The notes: generated from the sequence alone by a model not told the origin. A DNA stretch of 64,000 nt from Prochlorococcus sp. AG-402-G22 (GCA_003217035.1 QCHV01000006.1:18180-82179), one strand, 5' to 3'; positions 10,709 to 21,189 are shown, counted from the stretch's first letter. Numbers and translations: made by a program.

Positions 10709-12109
10709 ATGAGCAATTCAACTTTAAAAGTAAAAACCAAATCATTACCTGCCAGCCGCTTGGCAATTGAATTGGAAATTCCTGCAGAGAAGTGCAAAGA
10801 CAGCTTTAAAGAAGCCTTGTCAAAATTAAGTAGGACAGCAAATCTGCCAGGTTTTAGGAAAGGCAAAGTTCCTCAAGCAGTACTTCTTCAACAGCTTGGA
10901 GTAAAACGAATTCAAGCCTCTGCCTTAGAAAAGCTTCTAGAGGTTTCTTGGAGTCAAGCCCTAGAAGAAGAAGCAATCGAAGCACTATGCGAACCTGAAT
11001 TAATTGGTGGTTTTGAAACGTTATTAGAAAAATTCAATCCAGATGAGACACTTTTAGTCACCCTAGAAACTGATGTAACTCCAACTGCAAAGCTCAAAAT
11101 TACGAAAGGCTTAAAAGCAGAGGCAGAAAAAGTTGCCTATGAGCCAAAAAAAATTGATGACCTAATAGATCAATCTAGAAAACAGCTCGCAACTCTCATC
11201 CCAGTAGAAAATAGAGCAGCAAAAAAAGGAGATGTGGCAGTTATAGGTTTCGAAGGAAAGTTTACTGACGACAACAGCTTTATAGAAGGTGGTCAAAGTG
11301 AATCTATGGATGTCGAACTTGAAAAAGGACAAATGATTCCTGGATTTATCGAAGGAATTATAGGAATGGAAATAAATGAGGAAAAAACAATTGAATGTTC
11401 ATTCCCTAAAGATTATCCACAAGAAGATGCAAAAGGGCGAAAAGCTAAATTCGAAATTAAATTAAAAGAAATTAAAACCAGAGAGCTTCCCAAGCTTGAT
11501 GATGCTTTTGCAAAACAAGCAAGTGATAAGAATAATATGGAAGAATTGAGAAAGGATCTTGAAAAGAGGCTAAAAGAAGATGCAAATCAAAAAAATCAAA
11601 AAAATCGCCATGAATCTCTCCTAAAAGTTCTTGTAGAACAACTGGAAATAGATCTTCCACAAACACTAATCAATCAAGAAATTAGGGCACTAATTGAAGA
11701 AACAGCAAGGAATTTTGCTCAGCAAGGAATTGACGTAAAGTCAACATTTACTAATGAACTAATTAATAAACTCATGGATTCTTCAAAACCTGAGGCAATA
11801 GAAAATCTACGGAAAAAGTTTGCCCTTAATACACTAGCTAAAGTAGAAAATATTCAAGTGCCAGAAGACGAAGTTGAAGAAAAATTCAAAGAAGTTCAAA
11901 GAGAATTAAAACAAGAGCAAAACATCGACTTAGATAAATTAAAAGAAGCTGTTATGACAGACTTACTTCAAGAAAAGCTATTTAGATGGCTTGAAGAAAA
12001 CAATGAAGTGGTTGAGAAATCATTACACAAGGAGAATTTAAACCCAAAATCCAGTTCTAAAAGCAACTCAAAATCAGAAAAACCTAAAAAAACAAAAATA
12101 AAGACTTAG
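10709..12109 (+). CDS. tig: Trigger factor
   Basis: Ribosome-associated chaperone with peptidyl-prolyl isomerase activity. The ribosome-docking signature GFRKGK lies at residues 48-53. The FKBP-type domain starts near residue 165 (KKGDVAVIGFEGKF...GQMIPGFIEGIIGM), followed by a long charged helical chaperone domain. The 466-residue protein ends in a Ser/Lys-rich low-complexity tail (about the last 25 residues) that looks species-variable. It is followed by clpP and clpX, the widespread tig-clpP-clpX arrangement linking nascent-chain folding to proteolysis. Confidence 0.96.
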   Translation: MSNSTLKVKTKSLPASRLAIELEIPAEKCKDSFKEALSKLSRTANLPGFRKGKVPQAVLLQQLGVKRIQASALEKLLEVSWSQALEEEAIEALCEPELIGGFETLLEKFNPDETLLVTLETDVTPTAKLKITKGLKAEAEKVAYEPKKIDDLIDQSRKQLATLIPVENRAAKKGDVAVIGFEGKFTDDNSFIEGGQSESMDVELEKGQMIPGFIEGIIGMEINEEKTIECSFPKDYPQEDAKGRKAKFEIKLKEIKTRELPKLDDAFAKQASDKNNMEELRKDLEKRLKEDANQKNQKNRHESLLKVLVEQLEIDLPQTLINQEIRALIEETARNFAQQGIDVKSTFTNELINKLMDSSKPEAIENLRKKFALNTLAKVENIQVPEDEVEEKFKEVQRELKQEQNIDLDKLKEAVMTDLLQEKLFRWLEENNEVVEKSLHKENLNPKSSSKSNSKSEKPKKTKIKT

Positions 12110-12171
12110 AAACCCAGCTAACTCATAATTAAGCTTTTAGATTGATTAAGTAAAGAGACCAATTTATCAGT

Positions 12172-12825
12172 GTGATTTCCCAAAACGTAATGCAGCACCC
12201 AATTAATAATTTATGGAATGGCAGCCATCCGATCTCAGGACCAGGTGTATTGCCAACAGTGGTAGAGCAATCTGGGAAAGGTGACAGAGCTTTTGATATT
12301 TATTCTCGTCTTCTACGAGAAAGAATAATTTTTCTAGGTACAGACGTTAATGATCAAGTAGCTGATGCATTAGTAGCTCAAATGCTTTTTCTCGAAGCTG
12401 AAGACCCAGAAAAAGATATCCAACTATACATAAATTCTCCTGGTGGATCCGTCACGGCTGGTTTGGCTATCTACGACACAATGCAACATGTCACTCCTGA
12501 TGTTGTGACTATTTGCTATGGATTAGCAGCAAGCATGGGCGCCTTCTTGCTATCTGGAGGAACAAAAGGAAAACGAATTTCTCTACCAAATTCCAGAATA
12601 ATGATCCACCAACCTCTTGGAGGTGCACAAGGTCAAGCTGTGGAAATCGAAATTCAAGCCAAAGAAATTCTTTTTCTCAAAGAGACCTTAAACATGCTGC
12701 TTGCTGAACACACAGGTCAGCCAATCGACAAAATTTCTGAAGACACCGACCGAGACCACTTCCTTTCCGCGCCAGAAGCGGTTGAATACGGCCTGATAGA
12801 CAAAGTGATTAATTCCTCCAACTGA
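12172..12825 (+). CDS. clpP: ClpP protease subunit
   Basis: Serine peptidase ring of the Clp protease. Counted from the GTG at 12172, the nucleophile is Ser121 in GLAASMGAF and the catalytic His is His146 in MIHQPLGG; the acidic residue lies in the [12 protein letters not shown] segment near 195. An ATG six codons downstream (12190) is an alternative start. The GTG gives an N-terminus slightly longer than usual, and propeptide processing is possible. clpX follows after 111 bases, so this is probably the ClpX partner; cyanobacteria carry several ClpP/ClpR paralogues, so the paralogue number is left open. Confidence 0.95.
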   Translation: MISQNVMQHPINNLWNGSHPISGPGVLPTVVEQSGKGDRAFDIYSRLLRERIIFLGTDVNDQVADALVAQMLFLEAEDPEKDIQLYINSPGGSVTAGLAIYDTMQHVTPDVVTICYGLAASMGAFLLSGGTKGKRISLPNSRIMIHQPLGGAQGQAVEIEIQAKEILFLKETLNMLLAEHTGQPIDKISEDTDRDHFLSAPEAVEYGLIDKVINSSN

Positions 12826-12936
12826 ATAGGAATCGTTAAGGAAAGCTGACGCAACTGCAATTCTTGGCAATCCTATAAGAAAGGGCTGAACATCACTAGT
12901 CAGATCCTTTAACCCTTTTAAATTCTTCTAAACTCG

Positions 12937-14298
12937 ATGGCAAAGTTTGAAGCCCATCTTAAATGCTCTTTTTGTGGCAAGTCCCAAGAGCAAGTTAGGA
13001 AATTAATCGCAGGTCCAGGTGTATATATCTGTGATGAATGTATTGATCTTTGCAATGAGATTTTAGATGAAGAGCTCATAGAGACTCAAGGGAAAAACAA
13101 AGAAACGAATAACGCCTCAAATAAAAATCAAGCAGTAACCGCAAGTAAAACTACACCAGCCCCTACTTTGGCGACCATACCAAAGCCAGTAGAGATAAAA
13201 GATTTCTTAGATAAGCAGGTCGTTGGACAAGAAATAGCCAAAAAAATTCTTTCAGTGGCGGTCTACAACCATTACAAAAGACTTGCTTGGCAGGGGGATA
13301 ACAAAGGTGAGATTGATCTCACTGCAACCAAATTGCATAAATCAAATATTCTTTTAATTGGCCCTACCGGAAGTGGGAAAACGCTTCTAGCTCAAACACT
13401 TGCTGAACTTCTTGATGTTCCATTCGCAGTGGCTGATGCAACTACACTTACAGAAGCTGGATATGTAGGCGAAGATGTCGAAAATATCCTCCTTCGACTT
13501 TTGCAGAAAGCAGATATGGATATTGAGCTTGCACAAAGAGGAATTATATACATTGATGAAATAGATAAGATTGCAAGAAAAAGCGAAAATCCATCAATTA
13601 CTAGAGATGTATCTGGAGAAGGGGTTCAACAAGCTTTATTAAAGATGCTCGAAGGAACTGTTGCCAATGTTCCACCCCAAGGAGGTAGAAAGCATCCATA
13701 CCACGACTGTATTCAAATAGATACAAGTCAAATTCTGTTCATTTGTGGAGGTGCATTTGTCGGATTAGAAGATATTGTTCAAAAAAGGATGGGGCGCAAT
13801 TCTATAGGCTTTATGCCAACAGAAGCTAGTGGACAATCGCAAATCAATAGAGAAAAAGATCTCAATCAAATTATTAATAACTTAGAGCCAGATGATTTAA
13901 TTCGCTATGGTCTTATCCCAGAATTTATTGGAAGGATGCCGGTTACAGCAGTTCTAGAACCTTTAGATTCAAAAGCACTTGAAGCAATTTTGAAAGAGCC
14001 TAGAGATGCAATAATCAAACAATTCAGAACTTTAATGAGTATGGATAATGTAAAACTAGAATTTGAAAAAGCAGCTATTACAGCAATTGCAAATGAAGCG
14101 TTTAGACGGAAAACTGGAGCCAGAGCTTTGAGAGGGATTGTAGAAGAGTTAATGGTAGATCTGATGTATAAACTTCCTTCAGAAAAAAATATCAATAACT
14201 TTACAGTTACACAAAAAATGGTAGATGAAATCATTACCGGTGGAAAAGTAGTTAAACTTCCTTCAAAGAAAGGGAGAGATCAGAAAGAATCTGCGTAA
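12937..14298 (+). CDS. clpX: ATP-dependent Clp protease ATP-binding subunit ClpX
   Basis: AAA+ unfoldase feeding ClpP. The zinc-binding domain uses Cys10, Cys13, Cys32 and Cys35. A Thr/Pro/Asn-rich linker follows, then Walker A GPTGSGKT at residues 142-149, Walker [11 protein letters not shown] near 205, and the pore/sensor regions with the IGF-type ClpP-docking loop (RNSIGFMP). The 453-residue length is slightly above the E. coli form because of the linker and tail. dnaX begins 19 bases downstream on the same strand, so the two could be cotranscribed. Confidence 0.97.
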   Translation: MAKFEAHLKCSFCGKSQEQVRKLIAGPGVYICDECIDLCNEILDEELIETQGKNKETNNASNKNQAVTASKTTPAPTLATIPKPVEIKDFLDKQVVGQEIAKKILSVAVYNHYKRLAWQGDNKGEIDLTATKLHKSNILLIGPTGSGKTLLAQTLAELLDVPFAVADATTLTEAGYVGEDVENILLRLLQKADMDIELAQRGIIYIDEIDKIARKSENPSITRDVSGEGVQQALLKMLEGTVANVPPQGGRKHPYHDCIQIDTSQILFICGGAFVGLEDIVQKRMGRNSIGFMPTEASGQSQINREKDLNQIINNLEPDDLIRYGLIPEFIGRMPVTAVLEPLDSKALEAILKEPRDAIIKQFRTLMSMDNVKLEFEKAAITAIANEAFRRKTGARALRGIVEELMVDLMYKLPSEKNINNFTVTQKMVDEIITGGKVVKLPSKKGRDQKESA

Positions 14299-14316
14299 TA
14301 CAACATTTGGCGGAGC

Positions 14317-16071
14317 ATGAACACAAACTATTTACCGCTGCATAACAAATATCGGCCTAAACGTTTTGATGATTTAGTTGGTCAAGAAGCTATAGCAACT
14401 ACACTTAAACAAGCCTTAATTACGAATCGAATAGCACCGGCATATCTGTTTTGCGGTCCACGAGGTACTGGGAAAACTTCTAGTGCACGCATCCTTGCAA
14501 GATCTCTTAATTGCCAAAACGCAAAACAAGCGACTGTCGAACCATGCGGAGAATGCAATTTATGTAAAACAATTTCAAATGGAAATGCTCTTGATGTAAT
14601 AGAAATAGATGCTGCTTCAAACACTGGCGTAGACAATATTAGAGACATAATTGAAAAATCTAAATTTGCCCCAGTTCAAGCAAGATGGAAAGTTTATGTA
14701 ATCGATGAATGCCATATGCTATCTACAGCAGCATTTAATGCTCTATTAAAAACACTAGAAGAGCCACCAGCGAAGGTTGTCTTCATCTTGGCTACAACAG
14801 ATCCACAACGTCTATTACCAACAATTATTAGCAGATGTCAAAGATTTGACTTTAAACATATTGCACTTTTAGATTTACTAAAACACCTGAAATTAATTGC
14901 AAAAACTGAAAAGATTAATATTGACGAAGAGGCGTTATTACTAATTGCGAAACGTTCGCAAGGTGGTTTAAGAGATGCCCAAAGCATGCTCGACCAACTA
15001 AGCCTACTTCCACAACCTATTCAATTAGAATCTGTATGGGAGCTGCTTGGTGAAGTTTCAGAGAAAAAACTACTAGAGATAACTTCATCTATAGCAAATA
15101 AAGAACCAATTAATTTACTAAAACTATGTAGAGAAAGTCTTGATGATGGGAGTGAACCAATGGCCATACTCCAAGGAGTAGTGGGCATCCTAAGAGACTT
15201 AATCATAAAAATTTCAATACCTCAGGAATATCAACTCTGTAGTATTTCCAAAGAATCACAGACACAACTAGCAGAAATTGCAAAGTTAGTTGAAAAAGAG
15301 AAGTTATTTCAATGGCAAGCTCAATTGAAGGGGACAGAATATCAGTTAAGAAACAGTTCTCAGCCTAGGTTATGGCTAGAAGTAATTCTTCTAGGACTGC
15401 TAGCAGAACCACCAACATTTACTCCAAGGTCTAATCAAAAGAATAAGGAAATAAACTTGCTAGCTGATGATTATAGCAAAATAAAAAAACCCGATAAAAA
15501 GCTAGAAAAGAATGAAGTTAATAGAGAGTCTTCACAAAATACGAACCAGATTAATACAGGTTTAAAGAAAGAAGAAGCTACTCCTGTGGCAGATGTTGAT
15601 GACAATAAGCATGATCAAAATAACAAAGATAATTCAGTTAATCTATCAGAAACATGGGAGAAAATACTAGCTCAAATTGAGTTGCCATCAACAAAAATGC
15701 TGCTATCACAGCAAGCAAAATTAATACGATTATCTACACTACAAGCAGAAATTAGTGTTGCTGCTAATTGGCTTGGAATGATAGAAAGTAGAAAAAATAT
15801 TTTAGAAAAAGCTATTAATCAGGTCGTAGGCGGAAGCAAGAAGTTGATTTTACATTCTCAAAATAAACCTATCAATAAGGAACCAGAGAAAGCAGATAAT
15901 AATTTCCAAAACAAAAGTGAAATCAAGTCAAGTGAAAAAATGAAAATAGAAGAAGTTCCATTAGCAAATGATAATATTGAAAATAATTATTTAAGGGAAG
16001 ACAAAGCAAAGCAATTTGCCAATTTCTTCAACGGTGAGATTATCAATGTAGAAGAAGAAGAAAAAAAATAA
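14317..16071 (+). CDS. dnaX: DNA polymerase III subunits gamma/tau
   Basis: ATPase core of the clamp loader. Walker A GPRGTGKT lies at residues 47-54. The zinc module starts with Cys67 and continues as CGECNLC, the Walker B-like segment is VIDECHML, and ATTDPQRLLPTIISRCQRF is the sensor/arginine-finger region. Beyond about residue 370 the protein is Lys/Asn/Glu-rich and weakly conserved. I see no clear slippery site that would give a separate gamma product. It converges on the GT2 gene with about 10 bases between the coding ends. Confidence 0.94.
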   Translation: MNTNYLPLHNKYRPKRFDDLVGQEAIATTLKQALITNRIAPAYLFCGPRGTGKTSSARILARSLNCQNAKQATVEPCGECNLCKTISNGNALDVIEIDAASNTGVDNIRDIIEKSKFAPVQARWKVYVIDECHMLSTAAFNALLKTLEEPPAKVVFILATTDPQRLLPTIISRCQRFDFKHIALLDLLKHLKLIAKTEKINIDEEALLLIAKRSQGGLRDAQSMLDQLSLLPQPIQLESVWELLGEVSEKKLLEITSSIANKEPINLLKLCRESLDDGSEPMAILQGVVGILRDLIIKISIPQEYQLCSISKESQTQLAEIAKLVEKEKLFQWQAQLKGTEYQLRNSSQPRLWLEVILLGLLAEPPTFTPRSNQKNKEINLLADDYSKIKKPDKKLEKNEVNRESSQNTNQINTGLKKEEATPVADVDDNKHDQNNKDNSVNLSETWEKILAQIELPSTKMLLSQQAKLIRLSTLQAEISVAANWLGMIESRKNILEKAINQVVGGSKKLILHSQNKPINKEPEKADNNFQNKSEIKSSEKMKIEEVPLANDNIENNYLREDKAKQFANFFNGEIINVEEEEKK

Positions 16072-16081
16072 TTGCGTTTAA

Positions 16082-17395
16082 CTATTCTCCACTATGGATT
16101 GTTTTAACCCAAACTAATTTCTTTGGCAAAGTCGCCATGCGAAATGAAACGAACGGAATAACAAAAAACCAATGAAATAAGTAAATAATAGAAATTAATA
16201 ATCTTAAGAATCTTGGGGAAGGAATTGCTGGTCCCTCAACATCTCTTTTGCATCCCCTAAAATAGGCCACACCAGAAACACTAAATGCAACTAATGACAA
16301 GGGCCAGTATCTTGGAAAATTATGCGATAGGGAAGAGCTAATTATATCTATAAAAGAAACTACTGGTAATAGGTATTGCAGCGAGAAAAAAGACGCTAAA
16401 TCTAGCTTTTTAGTTAGGGTTAATTTATTAGAGATAAGAGAGGGCCAATAATCAAAAAATCTCTGAAGCCCTCCTTCAGCCCATCTATTTCTTTGACGCC
16501 ATAAAGACGATAATGTAACAACTGCTTCCTCCTGAATAGGTGGATTCCAGAGTAATCCAATATCAAAGCCTGAAGTTAATAATCTAAAGCTTAAGTCAAG
16601 ATCATCTGTCACAGTATCTTCATTAAAACCTCCGCATTTATCTAGCGCGTTTCTATTTAGTAGTTGTCCATTACCTCTTAGCTCAACGACACCTCCAGCA
16701 AATAATCTTCCCTGCTGAATAACAGCATCCATAGCCATTTCCATAGATTGGCAAAGCGTCAAAAGATTATTACTAGAATTAACAACAGCTTTACGAAGTT
16801 GTACCGCAGACCATCCCAGTTTCTTAGTAAAAGGAAGAACCCTAAGCAAAATATCCTCATGGAACTGAGCATCTGCATCTAAAATCAGAATCCATTCTCC
16901 CTTCAATTGAGATAATGCATAATTCAATGCTCCAGACTTACCACCTCCAGAAGACCTAGAACGATTTAAAACTTTTAGGGTTGGGAATGTCTCCTTTAAT
17001 TTAGTTAATATAGTAGAAGTATTATCTTTGCTTCCATCATTAATAATGACTGTTCTTAGTTTATCCTTTGGGTATCTTATTGCCATGAGTCTTTCAACTA
17101 ATCTTTCAACAACATTTTCTTCATCTCTTGCAGAAACTAAAACATCTACACAAGGAAGAGAGTCATAACTACTTTCTGGAATCGCAACTAAATTTGAATC
17201 ATCAAAGCGTTTATCTTGTTTACGCAAAACAATGCCTAAACTATATGTTCCTAATAAAACAGCAAATATGATTGCGGGTAATAAACTATATCTCGGTGGA
17301 ATCCAATTTGGTAGAAAAGCCAGAGCAACGCAAAAGATCAAGAACAAAAATGCCTTGCTTCGACGGTTTTCTCCATTTTCAGCTGCAAAGGCCAT
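16082..17395 (-). CDS. Membrane-bound family 2 glycosyltransferase
   Basis: Two N-terminal hydrophobic segments (about residues 15-31 and 38-56) are followed by a GT2 catalytic domain with INDGSKDNT, the DADA metal-binding motif, TDDLDLSFRL and QRNRWAEG (the Q..RW signature). Further hydrophobic segments lie near 325-360 and 395-415. This architecture is shared by processive polysaccharide synthases and by cyanobacterial monoglucosyldiacylglycerol synthase (MgdA type). The compact 437-residue size suits a lipid glycosyltransferase better than a cellulose synthase, but sequence alone does not settle acceptor or sugar. It lies just downstream of a SpoIID-family gene on the same strand and about 4 kb from the sulfolipid genes. 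Confidence 0.82.
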   Translation of the reverse strand: MAFAAENGENRRSKAFLFLIFCVALAFLPNWIPPRYSLLPAIIFAVLLGTYSLGIVLRKQDKRFDDSNLVAIPESSYDSLPCVDVLVSARDEENVVERLVERLMAIRYPKDKLRTVIINDGSKDNTSTILTKLKETFPTLKVLNRSRSSGGGKSGALNYALSQLKGEWILILDADAQFHEDILLRVLPFTKKLGWSAVQLRKAVVNSSNNLLTLCQSMEMAMDAVIQQGRLFAGGVVELRGNGQLLNRNALDKCGGFNEDTVTDDLDLSFRLLTSGFDIGLLWNPPIQEEAVVTLSSLWRQRNRWAEGGLQRFFDYWPSLISNKLTLTKKLDLASFFSLQYLLPVVSFIDIISSSLSHNFPRYWPLSLVAFSVSGVAYFRGCKRDVEGPAIPSPRFLRLLISIIYLFHWFFVIPFVSFRMATLPKKLVWVKTIHSGE

Positions 17396-17444
17396 GGAAA
17401 TACCGCGATTTAATCTTGCTTGACTCTAAGACGTCTTTTCATTA

Positions 17445-18992
17445 CTACCTTAAAGATTCATATGTTGTTCCTGGGTAGTAATGTTTAAGAATCTGTTGAG
17501 TTGTCCACCCACGAAGAGCCAAGTCTATTGCACCGGCTTGTGATAATCCAGCTCCATGGCCAAAACCTCCTCCACTAAATTGCCAGCCACCTTCTTTTAA
17601 TTCATTAATTACAAAAAGAGTACTTGGCAAAATTGTCAAAATTCGTCTAATTGAGTCTCTTTTAAGGACAATTGGTGTTTGGTTTCTATTGCCAACAATT
17701 TTTAACGCAACAACCCTTCCACTGGGACCTCTTTGAATAACACTTACAGATTTGGGGAGCCCAAAGTCTGACCTAACTGAAAGCAAAGCCTTTTGTAATT
17801 CCTCTGAAGAAACTTTTCTCTTCCACCTAAACAAATAATGATTATTTCCATACGCTCCATCTCTTTGAGATAAAAGCTTCTGAATCTCAGATCTATCACT
17901 CAGTGGAATAGAAAATTGCCGAGTCCATCTTTTGGATCCATCCAAATTAGTTTGCAAATATGGAACTGATTCAATAGCCCAAGCTTCACTTACTTCAGCC
18001 ATTACTCCTCCATTAGTTGCATGATAAACAGCACTAATGGGCTTCCCTTTCCAAGTCAGAATTTTACCCGCTGTTTTATCAATTGCCTTAGAAACTTCTA
18101 TGGAGGCTTTCTCTGGATCTTTATAAACCTGACACTGAGTATTACTACATAAATGATAACCATCAACTTCAAAACGATTCGCATTGGCAAGAGCCCAGGT
18201 CCTAGCTAAAACAGCTTGCGAAGCCAAAGCAGATGCTGGTGCATTAGGGCCAATCTCGTGAGGAACTACACCAAGTAAATATTTTTCAAGCAAGACCTTT
18301 TCAATAAAAGTCCAAGAGCCATATGCATCAGGCTGCAAAATAAAGGGACCTTTATATAAGCCTCCATTTAATCGAAGGCCATCAGGAGCATTGATTTCTA
18401 TAGAACCTGCTAAAAGAAAATTTCCATTATTTAATTTCAGAACTGGCTTAATTTGTGTAGAAACCTTTTCTTGGAATTGGATGACATTAATTTCCTTGGG
18501 AAGCTGAATCTCGTTTGGAAGCCAAACTTCCCAATCCAAAGGATGAGCAACAACTGCTTCTATGCCTTGATCTCGCAAAACAGTTGATATTCGATTTGCT
18601 GATTCAAAACTCGCAAATGGCCCGATTACTTGTCTTTCATGATTTCTAGTAGGCTGCAAAGGTTCTTTCTTCCATCCAATAGTTATTTCCGCAGACTTAT
18701 GGACTAAGCCTGATGGATCCTTAAGAATTAATGGTCGTCTCCCACCGCTAATTAATTTAAAATCAGGTGACTGCAAATTATTTAAAATATCTCTACCAAG
18801 ATATTGCTCTAATGCTACTAATAAAAAACTATTAGAAAGAGATACCGGTTCTGGATAGGAAACCTCATAATGGGTTGATTGCTTTTCATTAGAATTCAAT
18901 AAAGCATTAGCTCTATAAAAAGCAGGGGTTCCATAGGGCAAAAACAACAAACCCAATAAAATTGATACACGTGGGAATAAAGTCGTAATCAA
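17445..18992 (-). CDS. SpoIID/LytB-domain protein
   Basis: A 515-residue probably exported protein. The N-terminus is hydrophobic and signal-like (about residues 9-24). A SPOR-like segment (GPFASFESANRISTVLRDQG) lies near residues 120-150. The C-terminal half is a SpoIID domain: EKYLLGVVPHEIGPNAP, ASQAVLARTWALAN, VYHATNGGVMAEV and the diagnostic end GGGFGHGAGLSQAGAIDLA. SpoIID of spore formers is a lytic transglycosylase acting on peptidoglycan; cyanobacterial relatives are widespread without sporulation, so a wall-remodelling role is inferred. The start appears to be TTG at 18992, because no ATG or GTG lies near the signal-like segment. It is divergent from rpmI. Confidence 0.85.
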   Translation of the reverse strand: MITTLFPRVSILLGLLFLPYGTPAFYRANALLNSNEKQSTHYEVSYPEPVSLSNSFLLVALEQYLGRDILNNLQSPDFKLISGGRRPLILKDPSGLVHKSAEITIGWKKEPLQPTRNHERQVIGPFASFESANRISTVLRDQGIEAVVAHPLDWEVWLPNEIQLPKEINVIQFQEKVSTQIKPVLKLNNGNFLLAGSIEINAPDGLRLNGGLYKGPFILQPDAYGSWTFIEKVLLEKYLLGVVPHEIGPNAPASALASQAVLARTWALANANRFEVDGYHLCSNTQCQVYKDPEKASIEVSKAIDKTAGKILTWKGKPISAVYHATNGGVMAEVSEAWAIESVPYLQTNLDGSKRWTRQFSIPLSDRSEIQKLLSQRDGAYGNNHYLFRWKRKVSSEELQKALLSVRSDFGLPKSVSVIQRGPSGRVVALKIVGNRNQTPIVLKRDSIRRILTILPSTLFVINELKEGGWQFSGGGFGHGAGLSQAGAIDLALRGWTTQQILKHYYPGTTYESLR

Positions 18993-19021
18993 GATTTTAA
19001 AAATTCATTACCAAAATAAAT

Positions 19022-19039
19022 AAAGCCAAACTTGGCTTT
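19022..19039. promoter_or_regulatory. Inverted repeat in the spoIID-like / rpmI divergent gap
   Basis: An 18-base perfect inverted repeat (arms AAAGCCAA and TTGGCTTT, two-base centre) sits between the divergent starts, about 50 bases upstream of the rpmI ATG. It could be an operator, a leader hairpin of the ribosomal-protein transcript, or chance in AT-rich DNA. No T-run follows it, so it is not a standard terminator. Confidence 0.35.
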
Positions 19040-19090
19040 GGGGGCTGTTAGGAAGTAGTCTATTGGATTGTATTTGTGTATTTGCCAGAG

Positions 19091-19288
19091 ATGCCTAAAC
19101 TAAAAACTCGCAAGGCTGCTGCTAAGCGGTTTAAAGCTACTGGCACTGGCAAGTTTATGAGGCGTAGGGCCTTCCGCAATCATTTGCTCGACCATAAGAG
19201 CACAAAACTGAAACGACATCTAGCCACAAAGGCAGTTGTTGATGAACGTGATGCGGAAAACGTGAGTCTGATGCTTCCATATAGCTAA
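19091..19288 (+). CDS. rpmI: 50S ribosomal protein L35
   Basis: A 65-residue basic ribosomal protein starting [20 protein letters not shown], the standard L35 N-terminus. The frame is open five codons further to a GTG at 19076, but the ATG at 19091 gives the family N-terminus. rplT follows after 62 bases, the usual rpmI-rplT pair. infC is not between or directly upstream of them here, unlike in many bacteria. Confidence 0.97.
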   Translation: MPKLKTRKAAAKRFKATGTGKFMRRRAFRNHLLDHKSTKLKRHLATKAVVDERDAENVSLMLPYS

Positions 19289-19350
19289 AAAACAACTCTG
19301 GATCAAAAATTTCATTTTCGAACCATTCATCTCACTGATTATTTCCCCTC

Positions 19351-19698
19351 ATGTCACGTGTAAAAAGAGGCAATGTTGCCAGAAAAAGACGTAACAAAAT
19401 TCTTCGGATAGCCCGAGGATATCGAGGTGGTAATGGCAGACTTTTTCGTACTGCCAACCAACGTGTAATGAAAGCCTTATGCAACGCTTATAGGGATAGA
19501 AAGCGACGCAAAAGAGACTTTAGAAGATTATGGATTGCTCGTATTAATGCAGCTGCAAGGCTTAACGGTATGAGCTATAGCAAATTGATGGGCAATTTAA
19601 AACAAGCAGAAGTAAAAATCAACAGGAAAATGTTAGCGCAACTTGCACTAATAGATCCGTCGAGTTTTACGAATGTTGTGACATCAGTTAAGAAATAA
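19351..19698 (+). CDS. rplT: 50S ribosomal protein L20
   Basis: A 115-residue 23S rRNA-binding protein needed early in large-subunit assembly. It begins [19 protein letters not shown] and contains the [17 protein letters not shown] and [21 protein letters not shown] segments of the family. L20 autoregulates rpmI-rplT through leader mRNA structure in several bacteria; whether this happens here is not shown. It follows rpmI on the same strand. Confidence 0.98.
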   Translation: MSRVKRGNVARKRRNKILRIARGYRGGNGRLFRTANQRVMKALCNAYRDRKRRKRDFRRLWIARINAAARLNGMSYSKLMGNLKQAEVKINRKMLAQLALIDPSSFTNVVTSVKK

Positions 19699-19787
19699 AT
19701 ATTGAAGTATTTAATAAATTAATTCAAAATAATGGCCTAAAAAAAAAGCTACGTATATATTTATAGAATGGAAAAGTTACTTTAGAA

Positions 19788-20345
19788 ATGGAACTGTCTC
19801 TACCCCAAACATATCTTATAGGCTTAAGTGGCTTACTAGTAATAATTGCCATCTTAGTAGGTAGACAGGTACTTAAAGTGCGTAAGGATGAAATAGAGCT
19901 GATGAAGTTAGAAAAAAGTGGAAATAGCGAATCTACTGATGCTGCAAAGTTATATGAATTGGGCTCAGTTCAACTACGGAAAAGATTATATCCCCAGGCT
20001 GTAATGACACTCAAGAAGTCCCTAACTCTGCTAAAAGATGAGCCCAATGATGCAAAGGCAATAATTGAAAATGCTTTAGGTTTTGCCTTGGCTGCTCAAG
20101 ATAAGTTCAAAGAAGCTATAACACATTATCAAAAAGCGATTAGCTCAAAATCAGACTATCCAGTAGCACTAAATAATCTTGCATTTGCAAAGCAAAAGTT
20201 AATGGAAGAAGATGAGGCATTCCAACTATATCAATCTGTCTTAAAAATCGATCCAAAGAATAAAACAGCAAGAAAGCAAAGTGAAAAGATAAGTAAAAGA
20301 AAAGAAAAAACTTCCTCAAATATTATTTATAAGAAAGGTTTTTAA
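19788..20345 (+). CDS. ycf37: Ycf37-like TPR protein, photosystem I assembly factor candidate
   Basis: A 185-residue protein with one N-terminal membrane segment (about residues 8-26, ending GRQVLKVR) followed by three tetratricopeptide repeats between roughly residues 52 and 160 ([60 protein letters not shown]) and a basic tail. The size, single anchor, GRQ motif and TPR layout match Ycf37 (Pyg7 in plants), a thylakoid factor that stabilises photosystem I during assembly. The assignment is from recalled family features, so a different anchored TPR protein remains possible. thiG follows after 22 bases. Confidence 0.68.
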   Translation: MELSLPQTYLIGLSGLLVIIAILVGRQVLKVRKDEIELMKLEKSGNSESTDAAKLYELGSVQLRKRLYPQAVMTLKKSLTLLKDEPNDAKAIIENALGFALAAQDKFKEAITHYQKAISSKSDYPVALNNLAFAKQKLMEEDEAFQLYQSVLKIDPKNKTARKQSEKISKRKEKTSSNIIYKKGF

Positions 20346-20367
20346 TTTATTTATTATTGAAAAATTT

Positions 20368-21189
20368 ATGGACAACTATTTAAACAATCTTTTAATAGGG
20401 GGAAAATCTTTCAATAGCAGGTTATTGACTGGAACTGGCAAGTATAAAAATCTAGCGCAAATGAATGAAAGTTTAGCCAATTCAAAATGTGAAATAGTAA
20501 CAGTAGCAGTAAGAAGGGTTCAATCATTAGAAGCAGGTCACGAAGGTCTTATGCAAGGGATTAACTGGAAAAAATTGTGGATGCTACCTAATACAGCTGG
20601 ATGTACAAATGCAGAAGAAGCAATAAGAGTTGCAAAGCTAGGAAGAGAACTAGCCAAACTATCTGGCCAAGAAGATAATAACTTCATCAAATTAGAAGTT
20701 ATCCCAGACAAGATCTATTTGCTCCCTGATCCATTTGGAACTCTAAAAGCAGCAGAAGCACTAATTAAAGAGAATTTCGAAGTACTGCCTTATATCAATG
20801 CTGATCCACTATTAGCAAAAAGGCTTGAAGAAATTGGATGCGCAACCGTAATGCCCTTAGGTTCAGCGATAGGTTCTGCTCAAGGACTTCGCAATGAAAG
20901 CAATATTCAAATAATTATTGAAAATGCAAAGGTACCTGTAATTGTCGATGCTGGCATTGGAGTTCCTAGTCATGCTGCTCAAGCTATGGAGATGGGGGCA
21001 GATGCTGTCCTAATTAACAGTGCAATCGCTTTGTCTGGGAATGCCCCATTGATGGCAGATGCAATGTGTAAAGCAGTAGAAGCAGGCCGAAAAGCTTTTT
21101 TAGCAGGAAAACTAAAAGAAAGAGAATATGCAAGTGCGAGCTCCCCAAAAAGTGGAGTAATTGGATCTACACAATCGAAAATTCAGTAA
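20368..21189 (+). CDS. thiG: Thiazole synthase
   Basis: Forms the thiazole phosphate moiety of thiamin from deoxyxylulose phosphate, dehydroglycine and ThiS-thiocarboxylate. The (beta/alpha)8 barrel signatures are present: [10 protein letters not shown] near the start, [62 protein letters not shown] and the phosphate loop [20 protein letters not shown]. Its 273 residues are normal. It lies on the same strand as the ycf37-like gene upstream and the Psb34-like mini-gene 67 bases downstream; functional linkage among these is not evident. Confidence 0.95.
   Translation: MDNYLNNLLIGGKSFNSRLLTGTGKYKNLAQMNESLANSKCEIVTVAVRRVQSLEAGHEGLMQGINWKKLWMLPNTAGCTNAEEAIRVAKLGRELAKLSGQEDNNFIKLEVIPDKIYLLPDPFGTLKAAEALIKENFEVLPYINADPLLAKRLEEIGCATVMPLGSAIGSAQGLRNESNIQIIIENAKVPVIVDAGIGVPSHAAQAMEMGADAVLINSAIALSGNAPLMADAMCKAVEAGRKAFLAGKLKEREYASASSPKSGVIGSTQSKIQ

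Noticed and set aside
13905..14234. A 109-codon minus-strand frame inside clpX
   Set aside because: Antisense to the conserved clpX C-terminal domain; explained by the sense gene.
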